The notes below the pieces were generated by a model, which saw nothing but the letters and a program-made list of their open reading frames with translations, did no database searches and was not told where the DNA came from. From Ustilaginoidea virens (lineage: Eukaryota; Ascomycota; Sordariomycetes; Hypocreales; Clavicipitaceae), in NCBI RefSeq assembly GCF_000687475.1, contig NC_057319.1:4144001-4208000 (forward strand): a stretch of DNA of 64,000 nucleotides, written 5' to 3'. Of this stretch, positions 33,601 to 43,203 are shown in pieces (position 1 is the first letter of the stretch; each line of letters starts with the position of its first letter). The translations under genes and the position numbers were made by a program.

Positions 33601-35060
33601 CATTCTTGAAGGAACCGGTCGAAGTCCAAAAGCATCGTCGTCCACATCAACGGGCCGTACCCCGTCTCACCTTGCAGCGACTCCTGAGACCCACTAGTTC
33701 CGATCCCAACCTTGCCGGGTCAGACATGCAGGATGCAGGAAATGGAGATGTTTGTGCCACGACTGAGCCACGTCCACCACAAATCCGCCACCACGGGCAG
33801 AGCCGGAGTGACGTTACAATGGCTGCTACCAACAGTCCCTCTACTACCCAGTATCTGGACGAGCCTACAGCTCCGATGAAGGACATTACAGGAACAAGCG
33901 CCCCAGAAGTTGAAACCTTGAAAGCGACCTTGAACGCCGGTAGGAAGCGGCGTCGGTACTCCGCAGGTGGGCTTCGAAGGAGGCCAGAGGATGTGCAAAA
34001 CTCTCGGGGCAATCTGAAATACTTTGAGGAGGCGGATGACGCCGAGTATAAAAACGACGGCGAGCCCCACGCGGAGAAGGCTGGAGAGAATGGGAAGAAT
34101 GCCACACGGGTTGACCAAGCCACGCAGAGCATGGCACCAAACCAGCAGTCTTCCACAACCGCGACTCTGGACATGACCTCATCTACTGCCGAGTTTGGGA
34201 AGATTCCGAGGCCCGTTAACCCCAAAGAAGCAAAGACACAACGAGATCGTGTGGAATACTTTCTTTTATTGGAAGATCTTACTGCTGGCATGAAGCGTCC
34301 TTGCATGATGGACCTCAAAATGGGCACTCGCCAGTATGGAGTAGACGCCACTCCAAAGAAGCAAAAGTCGCAACAGGAGAAGTGCAGAACCACGACTTCC
34401 GCAGAACTGGGGGTGCGTATTTGCGGGCTGCAGGTGTGGAACGTCAAGACTCGGTCGTATGAATTCCAGGACAAGTATTTCGGCAGGAAGCTGAAGGCCG
34501 GTGCCGAGTTTCGGGACGCGCTGCAAATGTTCCTCTACAACGGAGTCGACCTGAACAGCATCCTTCGACACATTCCTCTCATCTTGAAGAAGCTGGCGCA
34601 GCTTGAGACAATTATCCACGGACTACGAGGTTACCGCTTCTATGCCGCTAGCTTGTTGATGTTTTACGACGGTGACGATTCCGAAGAGGGAGGTTACGAA
34701 ACGGTCTATGACTCTACCACGGACGTCGCCACCGATACAGAAGAGACGGTTAAGCGACGGAAAAGCCCTCGAGAAATCGATTTCAAGATGGCCGATTTTG
34801 CAAATAGTTTGACACCGCTGGACAACATTTCAGAAAAGACATGCCCGCCACAACATCCGGGCGAACCGGATTCTGGTTTTCTAAAGGGACTGAAGACTCT
34901 CCGGCTATACTTCTTGCAAATCCAGGCAGATGTCCGGGCTGAACTTGACGTTGGTCCTCGTCATGCGCATGCCAATGGACAATGGACAGCATCCACCCAT
35001 ACGGAAGACTACCCTGCCGATTTTGAGAACGACATGGACAACAGGTCTTTTAGCCTATAG
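30631..35060 (+). CDS. Inositol hexakisphosphate kinase, Kcs1 type
   Basis: Makes inositol pyrophosphates (IP7) from IP6, signals affecting phosphate sensing and vacuoles. I read join(30631..32924,33155..35060), 1399 aa. The 230-bp intron (GTAAGT...GGTAG) is spliced in phase 2 to give [18 protein letters not shown]. The upstream open frame starts at GTG; the first ATG, at 30631, is chosen. The IPK signature PCMMDLKMG (P-x3-D-x-K-x-G) is at about residues 1147-1155. [13 protein letters not shown] corresponds to the S-S/A-L-L motif and FKMADFANS to the IDF motif. [29 protein letters not shown] is the conserved start of the catalytic region. The N-terminal 700 residues are low-complexity, with poly-Ser (about 30801-30850) and poly-Gly (about 31115-31137) microsatellites. 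Confidence 0.92.
30801..30850. repeat. TCC trinucleotide repeat (poly-Ser) in the Kcs1-like gene
   Basis: About sixteen TCC codons in a row inside the N-terminal low-complexity part of the coding sequence. The tract is in frame; length changes by whole codons would not disrupt the kinase domain. Confidence 0.85.
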
Positions 35061-36336
35061 TACTTGACTTTCCATGATATAACCATTCATCACGCTTGTT
35101 TTCTTCTTCTTCTTCTTCTTTTCTTGTAATGATTTATTCTTTTTATGTCTGTTGCCTTGTTTTTTTTTTTCGCTCGCATACTTTTCGGCTCTTGTTAGAA
35201 GACTTTTGTGCTCTTGAGGATACCCCGTTTGTCTTGAGCATGACCCAGCTTCGATTGCAACTTGGCTTTGTTGTTTTGTTGGGCGACGATGCTCAACGAG
35301 GCATGAGTGTACGAGGAATCGAGATTTGATGATTTCGTGCGTGTCTTTACTACCTAGAACCGAACCGATGGGCCATCAAAACCGTTTGGCATCCTTTTCC
35401 GGCACGTCAAGCGAAACCTCGCGCTTTCTTCTCCATCTTCTGATCGGGAAACCTGCGCCGAGACGAATATTTGTTTCGCAGGCGCTTTTTGGTGAGCGCA
35501 GTCACGACCACGAAGGGCATCCCGGTTTATTGATTGTCTGCTTATGGTTGGCTCTGTTATATGCGCGAAAACTACTGTTTGGTTTGTTGTTTGCGGCGTT
35601 TCAGTAACGGAATCAGAATGACGAACCATGTATGGCATATTGATCGGTGTTAATAGCGAGAGGGAAAAGTCGGTAGTCTTTTGAGCTTTCTCCTTAGGTC
35701 TGTCTTGGGGGTGACGGGAAGGGAAAATCGAGAAAAGGAGACTCATGGGTCCAAGAGGCGAACGAAAATAGACTTTTGTTAGAGAAAAGAACCCCTCACT
35801 AGAGAGCTCCGTATAACGCGTATAACGGGTGACAACATGGGGCGACCAGCGGCATTCGGAAGAAAGACTTGGCTTGGATATGAGCTGCTGCTGCTGCTGC
35901 TGCTTTGATGCCGCTGATAAGATGCAATACGAAAACTGCCGTCAGTTGCGCCCAGGCGCCATCATCAGCATGCCGTCATGCCACCATGCCACCATGCCAC
36001 GCGTCCAGTTGCAGTCTCGACGTAGGATGGATAAAGTGGCGGAGAAGCAGCCCCTCGACAAGCCAAAGGCCTCCATCTCCCCCTTGGCGATGAACTCGAA
36101 GTTTTCACGGATATTGCAAACGTGTCTGGGGTAGGATGCGACTCGGCTTGGGCCGGCACAGCTTTGAATCTTGCCGAGTTTCCAGAAAGGGGCAGAAAGT
36201 GAGCTGTATCTGAGTCCGTGGCCCCAGATGCAATCAGCACCGTCGACTAACGCAGCCGACACCAGGCCGTGGCATCAGCTAGACAGGTGCATGTTCTCAC
36301 CAGCTAAATCGACGTCGACTGACTTGTACAGCAATA
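35061..36336. other. Intergenic region
   Basis: Holds the 3' flank of the Kcs1-like gene and the 5' flank of the Rho-like gene. It has a TTC/CTT-rich tract at about 35101-35120, a (CTG)7 microsatellite at about 35884-35904 and a CATGCCAC repeat at about 35975-35999. ORFs here have no recognisable content. Confidence 0.45.
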
Positions 36337-37654
36337 ATGCAGCAGCAGACTGGCATACCAACCCGCCACATCATGAGCAACAACTCGAGGATAGATTCAT
36401 GGCGACACTCCATCCCCAGTCGTTTCGAGCGGGAAGACCCCTTTGCAAACGACGGGTTTGAGCCGCGCTGCTCAACTCGGCTCGTGGGTTTTGGGACGAC
36501 GCCGTCCTCTCTGTCTACTGGTGCTAATCCATGCCCAGACCTTTCGCGAGGACTCTGCTCCTACCAGGGACAGCGCTCCCAGCTCCAGACTCGGGCAATT
36601 ACTGCCTCGCTTCGCACGGCCTGTGCTTGGCTCCGGGTCGACGCCAGTCTCGCCATCGACTGCGGACGACAGACCGACCGCAGAAGCGACCCGGGGAAAG
36701 AAGCGCAAACGGGACCGGTTCAGGAGCCTCCTCCGCAGGGAGCGAGGCCCTCCACCGCCTCCGGCAATCCACGCGCCGCTGAAACTAAGGTTCTTGTTTG
36801 TCGGGGACCGAGGATCCGGACAAACAGCCTTGCTATAGTACCGCCCGCGAAACGAGTCTGGTCTTTTGCGGACCCCAACTAACCCCCGTCGCAGTCACGC
36901 CAAATACGGTCATTTCCCCGACGTATGCACGCGCACGCAACGCGCACACACAACGCGCACACACTCGTTTGCCCTCCAAAAGGCCAATGCGTACTAACGT
37001 GTCAGTAGACGTCGGCTATTCCCCGAACGCCCTTCGAGACGTACATGCTCGAAAAGGACGGCACGCCCGTCGTCACGGAGCTATAGGACACCTCTGGCGC
37101 ACGAGACCTCGACGCCGTCTCACGACTCTCGTACATGGTTTGGGATGCCGTGTTTCTGTGCTTTGACGTCAAGAGCACGACGGGCATGTGGAAGGTCTTG
37201 CAATGGGTACGTCACGCTGCCGCTAGGGAGGGCCGGTTCTGTGTGCGGCTGACGTCGATAAGTGGCAAGGGGCTACGGGCAAAGGATTCTGCCGCGTGGC
37301 GGCGCCGCTGGTTTATCTGGTTGGGACGAAGAGGGACTTGCGGGCGGAATGCCATGGGGAGCATCATGGCCGGGCGATGGAGGGCTTGAGCGTTGGGGTG
37401 GCGACGTGCTGCGTGAATCCGAGAGAGGTGAGTTGTTCGGCGGGCTGGTAAAGGGTTTGGTCTTGGAAGTCCGGACTGGGGGCGCTAAGCTAAGGTGATG
37501 CGAACAGGCGGATTGGCACGCGAGACGCATCGGGGCCGCCAGGTACGTGGAGTGTTCGGCGTTGCGAGGGGATGGACTTGCGGCGCTGTGCGAAGATGTT
37601 GCTCTGGTGGTGAGAAGTGCAGGCGTAGTAGGGACGGCGGAGAGGCTTGCTTGA
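36337..37654 (+). pseudogene. Rho-like small GTPase gene with an internal stop codon
   Basis: The best model is join(36337..36483,36539..36837,36895..36922,37009..37206,37263..37427,37508..37654), 328 codons; a second ATG at 36373 is possible. All five introns (55-86 bp) have GT-AG ends and several show CTAAC/CTGAC branch sites. The product has a basic/Pro-rich N-terminal extension of about 130 residues. GTPase motifs follow: P-loop GDRGSGQT (Gln replaces the essential Lys), switch I region FPDTSAIPRTPFETY, G3 DTSG, G4 TKRD and G5 ECSAL. The Trp codon expected just before DTSG is TAG at 37084-37086, matching a TGG-to-TAG change. There is no C-terminal CAAX box. The acceptor of intron 3 is a tandem CAGTAG; using the first AG would also give an in-frame TAG. 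Either a recent pseudogene, a base error, or a stop read through. Homology is clear; the status is inference. Confidence 0.75.
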
Positions 37655-37917
37655 TGCAATGCGGCTGGAGAGCTGCAGACAACAGGGCCTGGTTTCCCAC
37701 CCAAGGCCACATGCAGATTACAGAAAAAAGAACCAGACGAGACAGAGCAGAGAAAGTGGAAATAAAACGAAACACGACAGTTGCAGGAAAGAACCCTGAG
37801 GTCGCTTCGGGTGCATCTGTTGGCCTACCCTGTAGAAACATGCACAATGCCAAGTCATCAGTTATTTTCAACCAGCTTTTAATTTAATATTGTTGCAAGA
37901 TATAAGGCTATTTCGTC

Positions 37918-38847
37918 ATGTCCAGCATCACTCCCATAGTCACAATAGGCGCAGCTATTGCCATGCTCCTCTGCGCCGCCACCATAGCAGCTGCACACTT
38001 TACCAACTCAAGGGCAAACGCCTTTCTAACGCTTCTGACCGGACTCGTCAGCGTCTCCATCTGCATCACGGTAAGTTGCCAATCTACCCACACGCAATCG
38101 TACCGCCCGATGCTAACTCTTCCGCTTCAGACACGCCACATTCAAGTCGCACGAGCCCGCCGAGCAAGAACCTGGCCCATACCACCGTTTGCCCCCCCAA
38201 AGGATGCTGCACCCTCCCAAGGAGAGTACTTCCTCTTCGTCCTCGGCTCGGGCGGACACACCAAGGAAATGCTCATGATGATGGACGACGGCACCCCGCA
38301 TCAGGGCAGCTGCCATCGTAGGTACCTCATTTCCAGCGGGGACAGCATGTCCGAGAGCCACCTGGACGAGTACGAAGCTGCGATGAGGAGGGGGGCGTCC
38401 GCGCCCGGGACGTATGACAAGCGCGTGGTGACACGTGCCCGACGTGTTCACCAGCCGCTATGGTCGACGCCCTGGACGAGCTTGCTGAGCATTGTCGACA
38501 TTTTCCCCGCGCTGCTGTCCCCGCCGCGGAACGGGGCTGCGAAGGAGGGACCGAAGTATCCGGGCTTGATTTTCTCCAACGGTCCGGCGACGGGGCTCCC
38601 TGTCGCGCTGGCGGTGCATCTTTTGAAGGTGGTGGGCGTGGTGCCGCACGAAGCGATGAAGTTTGTGTACATCGAGTCTTGGGCGAGGATTTCGACGCTT
38701 AGCCTGACGGGCAAGTTGTTGTATTATACGGGCATCGCGGATGCGTTTTACGTGCAGCATGAGGAGGTGGCTGTCAAGTACGGAGTCATGAATGCCGGGC
38801 AGATGGTGTTTAATGCGCAGAGGCCACCACCAGTGACGAGCTCATAA
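37918..38847 (+). CDS. alg14: Alg14, membrane anchor subunit of UDP-GlcNAc transferase
   Basis: Recruits the catalytic subunit Alg13 to the ER and with it adds the second GlcNAc to GlcNAc-PP-dolichol. I read join(37918..38070,38131..38847), 289 aa. The 60-bp intron has a GTAAGT donor, a GCTAAC branch site and a TTCAG acceptor. It is a multiple of three with no in-frame stop, so the unspliced frame also reads through (309 aa). The N-terminus carries hydrophobic segments (residues about 5-50) consistent with the Alg14 anchor. FLFVLGSGGHTKEML at about residues 86-99 is the family glycine-rich motif. Later motifs GLIFSNGPATGLPVALA and FVYIESWARISTLSLTGKLLY are typical of Alg14. The neighbour on the left is the broken Rho-like gene; mS23 follows convergently. 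Confidence 0.93.
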   Translation: MSSITPIVTIGAAIAMLLCAATIAAAHFTNSRANAFLTLLTGLVSVSICITVSCQSTHTQSYRPMLTLPLQTRHIQVARARRARTWPIPPFAPPKDAAPSQGEYFLFVLGSGGHTKEMLMMMDDGTPHQGSCHRRYLISSGDSMSESHLDEYEAAMRRGASAPGTYDKRVVTRARRVHQPLWSTPWTSLLSIVDIFPALLSPPRNGAAKEGPKYPGLIFSNGPATGLPVALAVHLLKVVGVVPHEAMKFVYIESWARISTLSLTGKLLYYTGIADAFYVQHEEVAVKYGVMNAGQMVFNAQRPPPVTSS

Positions 38848-38965
38848 GCTTCCCCCAACTCGAGTGCAACGAAAATGAAGAGACGTTTTGCTCGTCTATG
38901 ATGAGCGACATTGTACATTTACAAACTATACATAAAGCCATCTGCTGCTCCCCAAACCGTCCTGT

Positions 38966-39752
38966 TCACACCGCTGCGGCGGCGGCGGCGGCGGCGGCAA
39001 CTGGCAGCTCTTCCACCTCATCCTCGGCATTAAACGTGTTGATTTCCGAATTCGACCTCGCCTCTCTACTTGCTGTTTCCTTGCCGGCCCAGACTTTCCA
39101 ATGCTCAAATTCTTGGTCCTCGAGCTGCATACCAACATCCAGTCGAGTCTTGCCAAAGTACGCGCCAACATATTTCGCTTCCTCCAGCGCCACTCGCCTT
39201 TCAACCTCCTCCTGCTGCCGAAGGTTGTAGAATTCTTTGCGAGCCACGTCGTACGCTTTCCGTTTGCTCATCTTTTCGTTTTCCATGAGATGTAACTGAC
39301 GTTGGATGACGCTGTGAACGAAAAGGATTTAGCCAGGATATGTATAAACAGGCAGAGGTGCCGCGAGCTTACCATTCGCCCGTGAGCGCAAGGCCAGGCT
39401 GCCGCAACCCCTTGCTCCAGTCGCAGTGCTGGTAGTCTTTGCCGTCCGACTCGAGGATAACTCGCGGCCGCGCCAGCTCCCAAGGGTGGTCCTTGTAAAA
39501 GGTGGTGCGCAGAGCGTCTTCGGGGTAGCTGATGCGTTGGGGGCGGTAGAGCTTCTTGGGTTTCTTGGCTTTCGAGCTGGGCATTCGGTGTCTCGGAGTG
39601 ACGGTGCGGACGAGCGATTCGGCGGGGGGGATCGAGCTCATCGCTTGGAACCAGGGCGGTTGGGCGACGGGGTGGCCCGACAGCATCGGCTGATTGAGCT
39701 CTTGGGACACGGCCTGGAAGACCCGGGCGGGTCGTATCTGGCGACCGCCCAT
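38966..39752 (-). CDS. Mitochondrial small-subunit ribosomal protein mS23 (Rsm25)
   Basis: Component of the mitochondrial ribosome small subunit. I read complement(join(38966..39311,39373..39752)), 241 aa. The 61-bp intron (GTAAGC...CACAG) joins LALTGE-C to VIQRQLHLMEN in phase 2. The ATG at 39752 (MGGRQIRPARVFQAVSQ) is chosen over an upstream TTG in the same frame. Family features: PPWFQAMSSIPP near the N-terminus, YPEDALRTTFYKDHPWELARP, DWSKGLRQPGLALTGE and the helical EFYNLRQQEEVERRVALEEAKYVGAYFGK. The C-terminus ends with nine alanines plus Val, encoded by a GCN microsatellite, which is unusual for a ribosomal protein. It is divergent from a PPR gene 399 bp away. Confidence 0.88.
38974..38998. 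repeat. GCN trinucleotide tract at the mS23 C-terminus
   Basis: Seven consecutive GGC units plus TGC and CGC on the plus strand encode nine alanines at the end of the minus-strand mS23 protein, two codons before its stop. Confidence 0.85.
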
Positions 39753-40151
39753 GACGGCTTGCCCCTGAGGATTGGCCTGGGAATTGGTCTGGGACGGGTT
39801 CAAGGGTTTTGGGGCGATGGAGGGAAAGTCGTCGACTCCAACGGGCTGGGTCCTGTCGCATAGCTGTGTGGGCTGTAGGTAGTGGGAATGGGGGGAGCGG
39901 CAAATTGTATTGCCGGCCAGCCGATGGAGGCGCCGCTGACGAGCGCTAGAGGCGTCAAAGCAGGGGGGTTTCGCTACGGAGTAGCGCGGCCAAAGCTTTG
40001 CTTGCAGCCGCGCGGATCACAATTGGATGGGCGAATCAGAAATCCATCGTCCACCACCTTTAACCACCAAACTTTCACTGCTCACTGCCCAATGCCCCAA
40101 CTGCTACTTGAATGTGACTAGCAGCTGGAACGTCATCATGAGGACGAGCCC
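39753..40151. promoter_or_regulatory. Shared divergent promoter (mS23 / PPR protein)
   Basis: 399 bp lie between the start codons of two genes for mitochondrial proteins. It contains one exact TACGGAGTA word at 39975-39983. Co-regulation of the pair is a reasonable inference from the shared short promoter. Confidence 0.6.
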
Positions 40152-41927
40152 ATGAAAAGATCCAGGCTGGACGGCTCCGTTTGTGGCGCGGTGTTGAACC
40201 GCCAAGCAACGAATCTGACAAGCGTTCATAGGGCAAGGAGAAGCTTTTGCACCACTTCTGCCGCAGAGGCACTCGGACAAGCAGCAGCTCCGCCAACATC
40301 TTGTGCCAAGAGCTCGCTATGGATCTCGTCGACTTTTATGCTGGCAACCGAGACTCGCCGCGTGTCGCACGCCCTGCAGCCTGGCTTCCGTCGCCAACGC
40401 TACAGCTCGGCAGCGGTATCGACCGCGAGGAAAAGCTCCTTACCATACTCTTTGCTGCAGCCGAGTGGCGAGCACGACAAGATGCATCTCATGTCTTTTG
40501 TGGATGCGAGAGGAGAAGGGACCGTGCAAGAGCATCTCGATTTTCATCGGGATCCCTACCGGAGGGGATACGCCCAGCCGGAACCCCCGAAGCTGCAAGT
40601 TTCCGAAAAGAGGCACAACATTGAGTATCCGAAAAGGGAGGAGACGCTCAAGACCTGCCCCGAGTCACAAGACGTCATTGCGAGATTATGCTCTGCCATA
40701 GCGCAGCGGCTGCGACATCCGAACCGGGCTTCGCTCGACGCCATATACAGACTCTACACCCGACTTCCGGAGCCGCGCATGTTGTTTCTGCCCTGGGCGT
40801 GGCGAAACAGGCTCTTGAAAGTCATGGGCACGCCGTTCAGGCGCGACACGGAGTCCATGCTGCGATACTTTGCCCTGGTTGCGGATGTCAAAAACGCCGG
40901 CCTCACCCTGCGTCGGACCCAGTGGAATTTCGCGCTCGCTTTTGCAACCAAGTATACCGCCCGAGCCACGAACCAAGAAATGAAGTCGGCCCTGCGGCTG
41001 TGGCGCGAAATGGAAAAGGAAGCCAACGTCATGGGCAACGACGTGACATTCAACGTCTTGTTCGATGTTGCTGCCAAGTCTGGCCACTTCACGCTGGCCG
41101 AAATGATTTACAAGGAGATGGAGACGCGCGGCATCGGCTTTACCCGGTTTCACCATGTCAGCCTCATCCACTACTTTGGGCTCAAACTGGACTCTGGCGG
41201 CATTCGAGCCGCCTACAAGGAAATGGTCGACGCGGGCGAAATGATTGACCCCGTCGTCCTGAACTGCGTCATATCCGGGCTCCTACGATGCGGCGAGGAA
41301 GACGCTGCCGAATACACCTACCAGAAGATGAGGAATTCGCACGCGTCCGTGCCGGATATGCCGCGGAGGGACTACATGATGAAGAAGGTGGTTACCAAGG
41401 TCTTGATGTTCTTTGCCAAGGTCGGCAAACAACACCCCCAGCTGAAGGATTCGCTCCAGATGAGTGTCCAGCGGGCCCCGGACCTGCACACATACACGCT
41501 CCTGGTGCAACATTACGCCATCAGGGCGGGCAACCTCGCCAAGGTGGCACAATACCTCGACGAGATGAAGCACCTGAAAATATCCGTACATCCAACCCTT
41601 TTCCTGGCCCTGTTCAAAGGCTTTCATCTTCACGGCGGATATGCCGGTTCCGAGTGGAGCGAGAAGCGATTGCGTGGCGTCTTGGCGGCTCTGTATCAAG
41701 CAAAAGACGGCAACGGCAAAGCCTTCCGCATCGAGACCTGGGTTGTCATCTGGGCATTGAGAGCCGTCAAGAAGTGCTCCTCGCCCGATGCCGTCCTGGA
41801 GACGTTTGACGAACTGTCGCAACGCTGGGAGATTAAAGGCGAACGACTGCAGTTTATACACGCCATATTGGACAAGATTGTGCAGAGCAAGGATATGAAG
41901 TGGTCCAGGAGGAGACAGGCTCGGTGA
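40152..41927 (+). CDS. Pentatricopeptide-repeat protein, probably mitochondrial
   Basis: Single exon of 591 aa. PPR proteins bind organellar RNA and act in its processing, stability or translation. The N-terminus is basic, rich in Arg/Ser and lacks acidic residues (MKRSRLDGSVCGAVLNRQ...RARRSF), fitting a mitochondrial presequence. From about residue 200 onward, helical repeats of about 35 residues are visible, for example VTFNVLFDVAAKSGHFTLAEMIYKEMETRG, PVVLNCVISGLLRCGEEDAAEYTYQKM and HTYTLLVQHYAIRAGNLAKVAQYLDEM. It resembles fungal PPR proteins of the CYA-5 type, but the RNA target cannot be deduced. The divergent mS23 gene supports a mitochondrial role. Confidence 0.85.
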   Translation: MKRSRLDGSVCGAVLNRQATNLTSVHRARRSFCTTSAAEALGQAAAPPTSCAKSSLWISSTFMLATETRRVSHALQPGFRRQRYSSAAVSTARKSSLPYSLLQPSGEHDKMHLMSFVDARGEGTVQEHLDFHRDPYRRGYAQPEPPKLQVSEKRHNIEYPKREETLKTCPESQDVIARLCSAIAQRLRHPNRASLDAIYRLYTRLPEPRMLFLPWAWRNRLLKVMGTPFRRDTESMLRYFALVADVKNAGLTLRRTQWNFALAFATKYTARATNQEMKSALRLWREMEKEANVMGNDVTFNVLFDVAAKSGHFTLAEMIYKEMETRGIGFTRFHHVSLIHYFGLKLDSGGIRAAYKEMVDAGEMIDPVVLNCVISGLLRCGEEDAAEYTYQKMRNSHASVPDMPRRDYMMKKVVTKVLMFFAKVGKQHPQLKDSLQMSVQRAPDLHTYTLLVQHYAIRAGNLAKVAQYLDEMKHLKISVHPTLFLALFKGFHLHGGYAGSEWSEKRLRGVLAALYQAKDGNGKAFRIETWVVIWALRAVKKCSSPDAVLETFDELSQRWEIKGERLQFIHAILDKIVQSKDMKWSRRRQAR

Positions 41928-42258
41928 ATCGTCCATGGTAGCAAAGTTGTTGCGCGTGTGTTTGCTTGGTAGCTCTGTAATTATCGCATTTCTGTACATA
42001 TGGATCAAAGTAGATGGCATGAAGCAGATATCCGAGGAGCATAAAAAGAAGAAAACATCGCATTTCATCCTCTGGCGCGTCAAGCCGCAGCTTTGAGTTT
42101 ATTATAAAATTGAATGTCCCGATTGATGGACGAATGAAACCTTGTCTTTTGTTTTACAGTGGTATCTGAGTCACCAGCGCGTGGCCACGACAGTTTCCAA
42201 ACCGACCGCTCTACAACGGAAACGACCGACCGAGAGGTCCCACGCTTCAAAACAAAGC
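41928..42258. other. Convergent 3' intergenic region
   Basis: 331 bp between the PPR gene stop (+) and the Cox8 gene stop (-). It must contain both terminators. No gene is seen. Confidence 0.5.
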
Positions 42259-42565
42259 TTAATGTTCCTTGTAGGTCTGGTAAACTGTTGGTTTCTTTAA
42301 TTAGCATTCATTGTATGGGCGAAACACCCGTAGCCGCCGATGGGGAGGACGCACCAGCAATACCAAAGGGGGCGAAGAACCCAGTGGCCGCGAAAGTCCA
42401 GAAGCCAACGCCAAACCACTTGCTGCGAGGGTTGAAGGGGATGTTGCTGTAGGGTCCCTCGGGGTAGTGGTAGGGAGAAGACAGGCGAGCCCGGGTGGCA
42501 TGGAAGCCTCGTCGGGAGACCAGCGAAGTGGTGGTACGAGCGGCGGCGCGGGAGAGCATCTGCAT
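42259..42565 (-). CDS. cox8: Cytochrome c oxidase subunit Cox8 / VIIc family
   Basis: Small nuclear-encoded subunit of respiratory complex IV in the mitochondrial inner membrane. I read complement(join(42259..42284,42356..42565)) with phase-1 splicing, so the first exon ends at 42355 or 42356 by one base; reading the frame gives exon 1 through 42355 and 78 aa. The 69-70-bp intron (GTGCGT...AACAG) restores the family C-terminus APFGIAVYQTYK; without splicing the frame ends in an unrelated tail. The N-terminus (MLSRAAARTTTSLVSRRGFHATRA) is a presequence. HYPEGPYSNIPFNPRSKWF and one membrane helix (VGFWTFAATGFFAPFGIA) define the family. The start could also be the ATG at 42559. The second exon encodes only eight residues, so it is easily missed by ORF callers. 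Confidence 0.88.
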
Positions 42566-43203
42566 CACCGAGGACGGTCAATTGACTTTTAGCAAGGTCG
42601 ACGTCAAGACAGGCGGCGAGGCAGACCTTGCAGATGAATTTCTCAATGCGGGAGAGAATGGTTCGAACTTTCGGGTGACGGTTCGTCTCATACGACGTCT
42701 CTATCCGGCAATAAATGATGGGATGATGATGTCGGGTCTCGGGTTTGGAAGGCAAAACCGGCTGGCCGTGTCACGTGCCGCGCCGGGGATGGTGGGGAGC
42801 CCGTTCACCGCCTGATCTCCAGGCCTCGTAGACTTTTTTTTTTTTTTCTGCCAGCCCAAGCTTCCCAGCCCACATTGACCAAGACCAAGGGCGGCGAATA
42901 ATTCCTGATTTGCCCACCCAAGATTTGCTCGGTGACTGCGGTAGAGAAACACGCATGACATTGACATTTTCTGCATCGGGCTGCATATCGGGCTTTGCCG
43001 ACCTTTCTTGATAACATCTTTGTTACAACCGTTCGTTTGGCCTTTTCACTTTTCTTTTCTCATTTTCCCCCGTGTCTCTCTTCCCGGGTCGACATCATCC
43101 GGTTGATCTGGGGCTTGGCACTCCCTTTGAGAGTGACTTGTTGGGTTCGTTGCCGCATCTTGCACACCGTCCTAGCCTCCATCTCTCCCCCTTTACCGCC
43201 ATC
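42566..43203. promoter_or_regulatory. Shared divergent promoter region (Cox8 / Mtr4)
   Basis: 638 bp separate the two start codons. A T-tract lies at about 42834-42847, and the 180 bp before the Mtr4 ATG are C/T-rich as in a fungal leader. No specific site is recognised. Confidence 0.55.

Noticed and set aside
6540..38847. alg2 and alg14 as a glycosylation gene cluster
   Set aside because: They are 30 kb apart with unrelated genes between them; shared pathway is probably coincidence.
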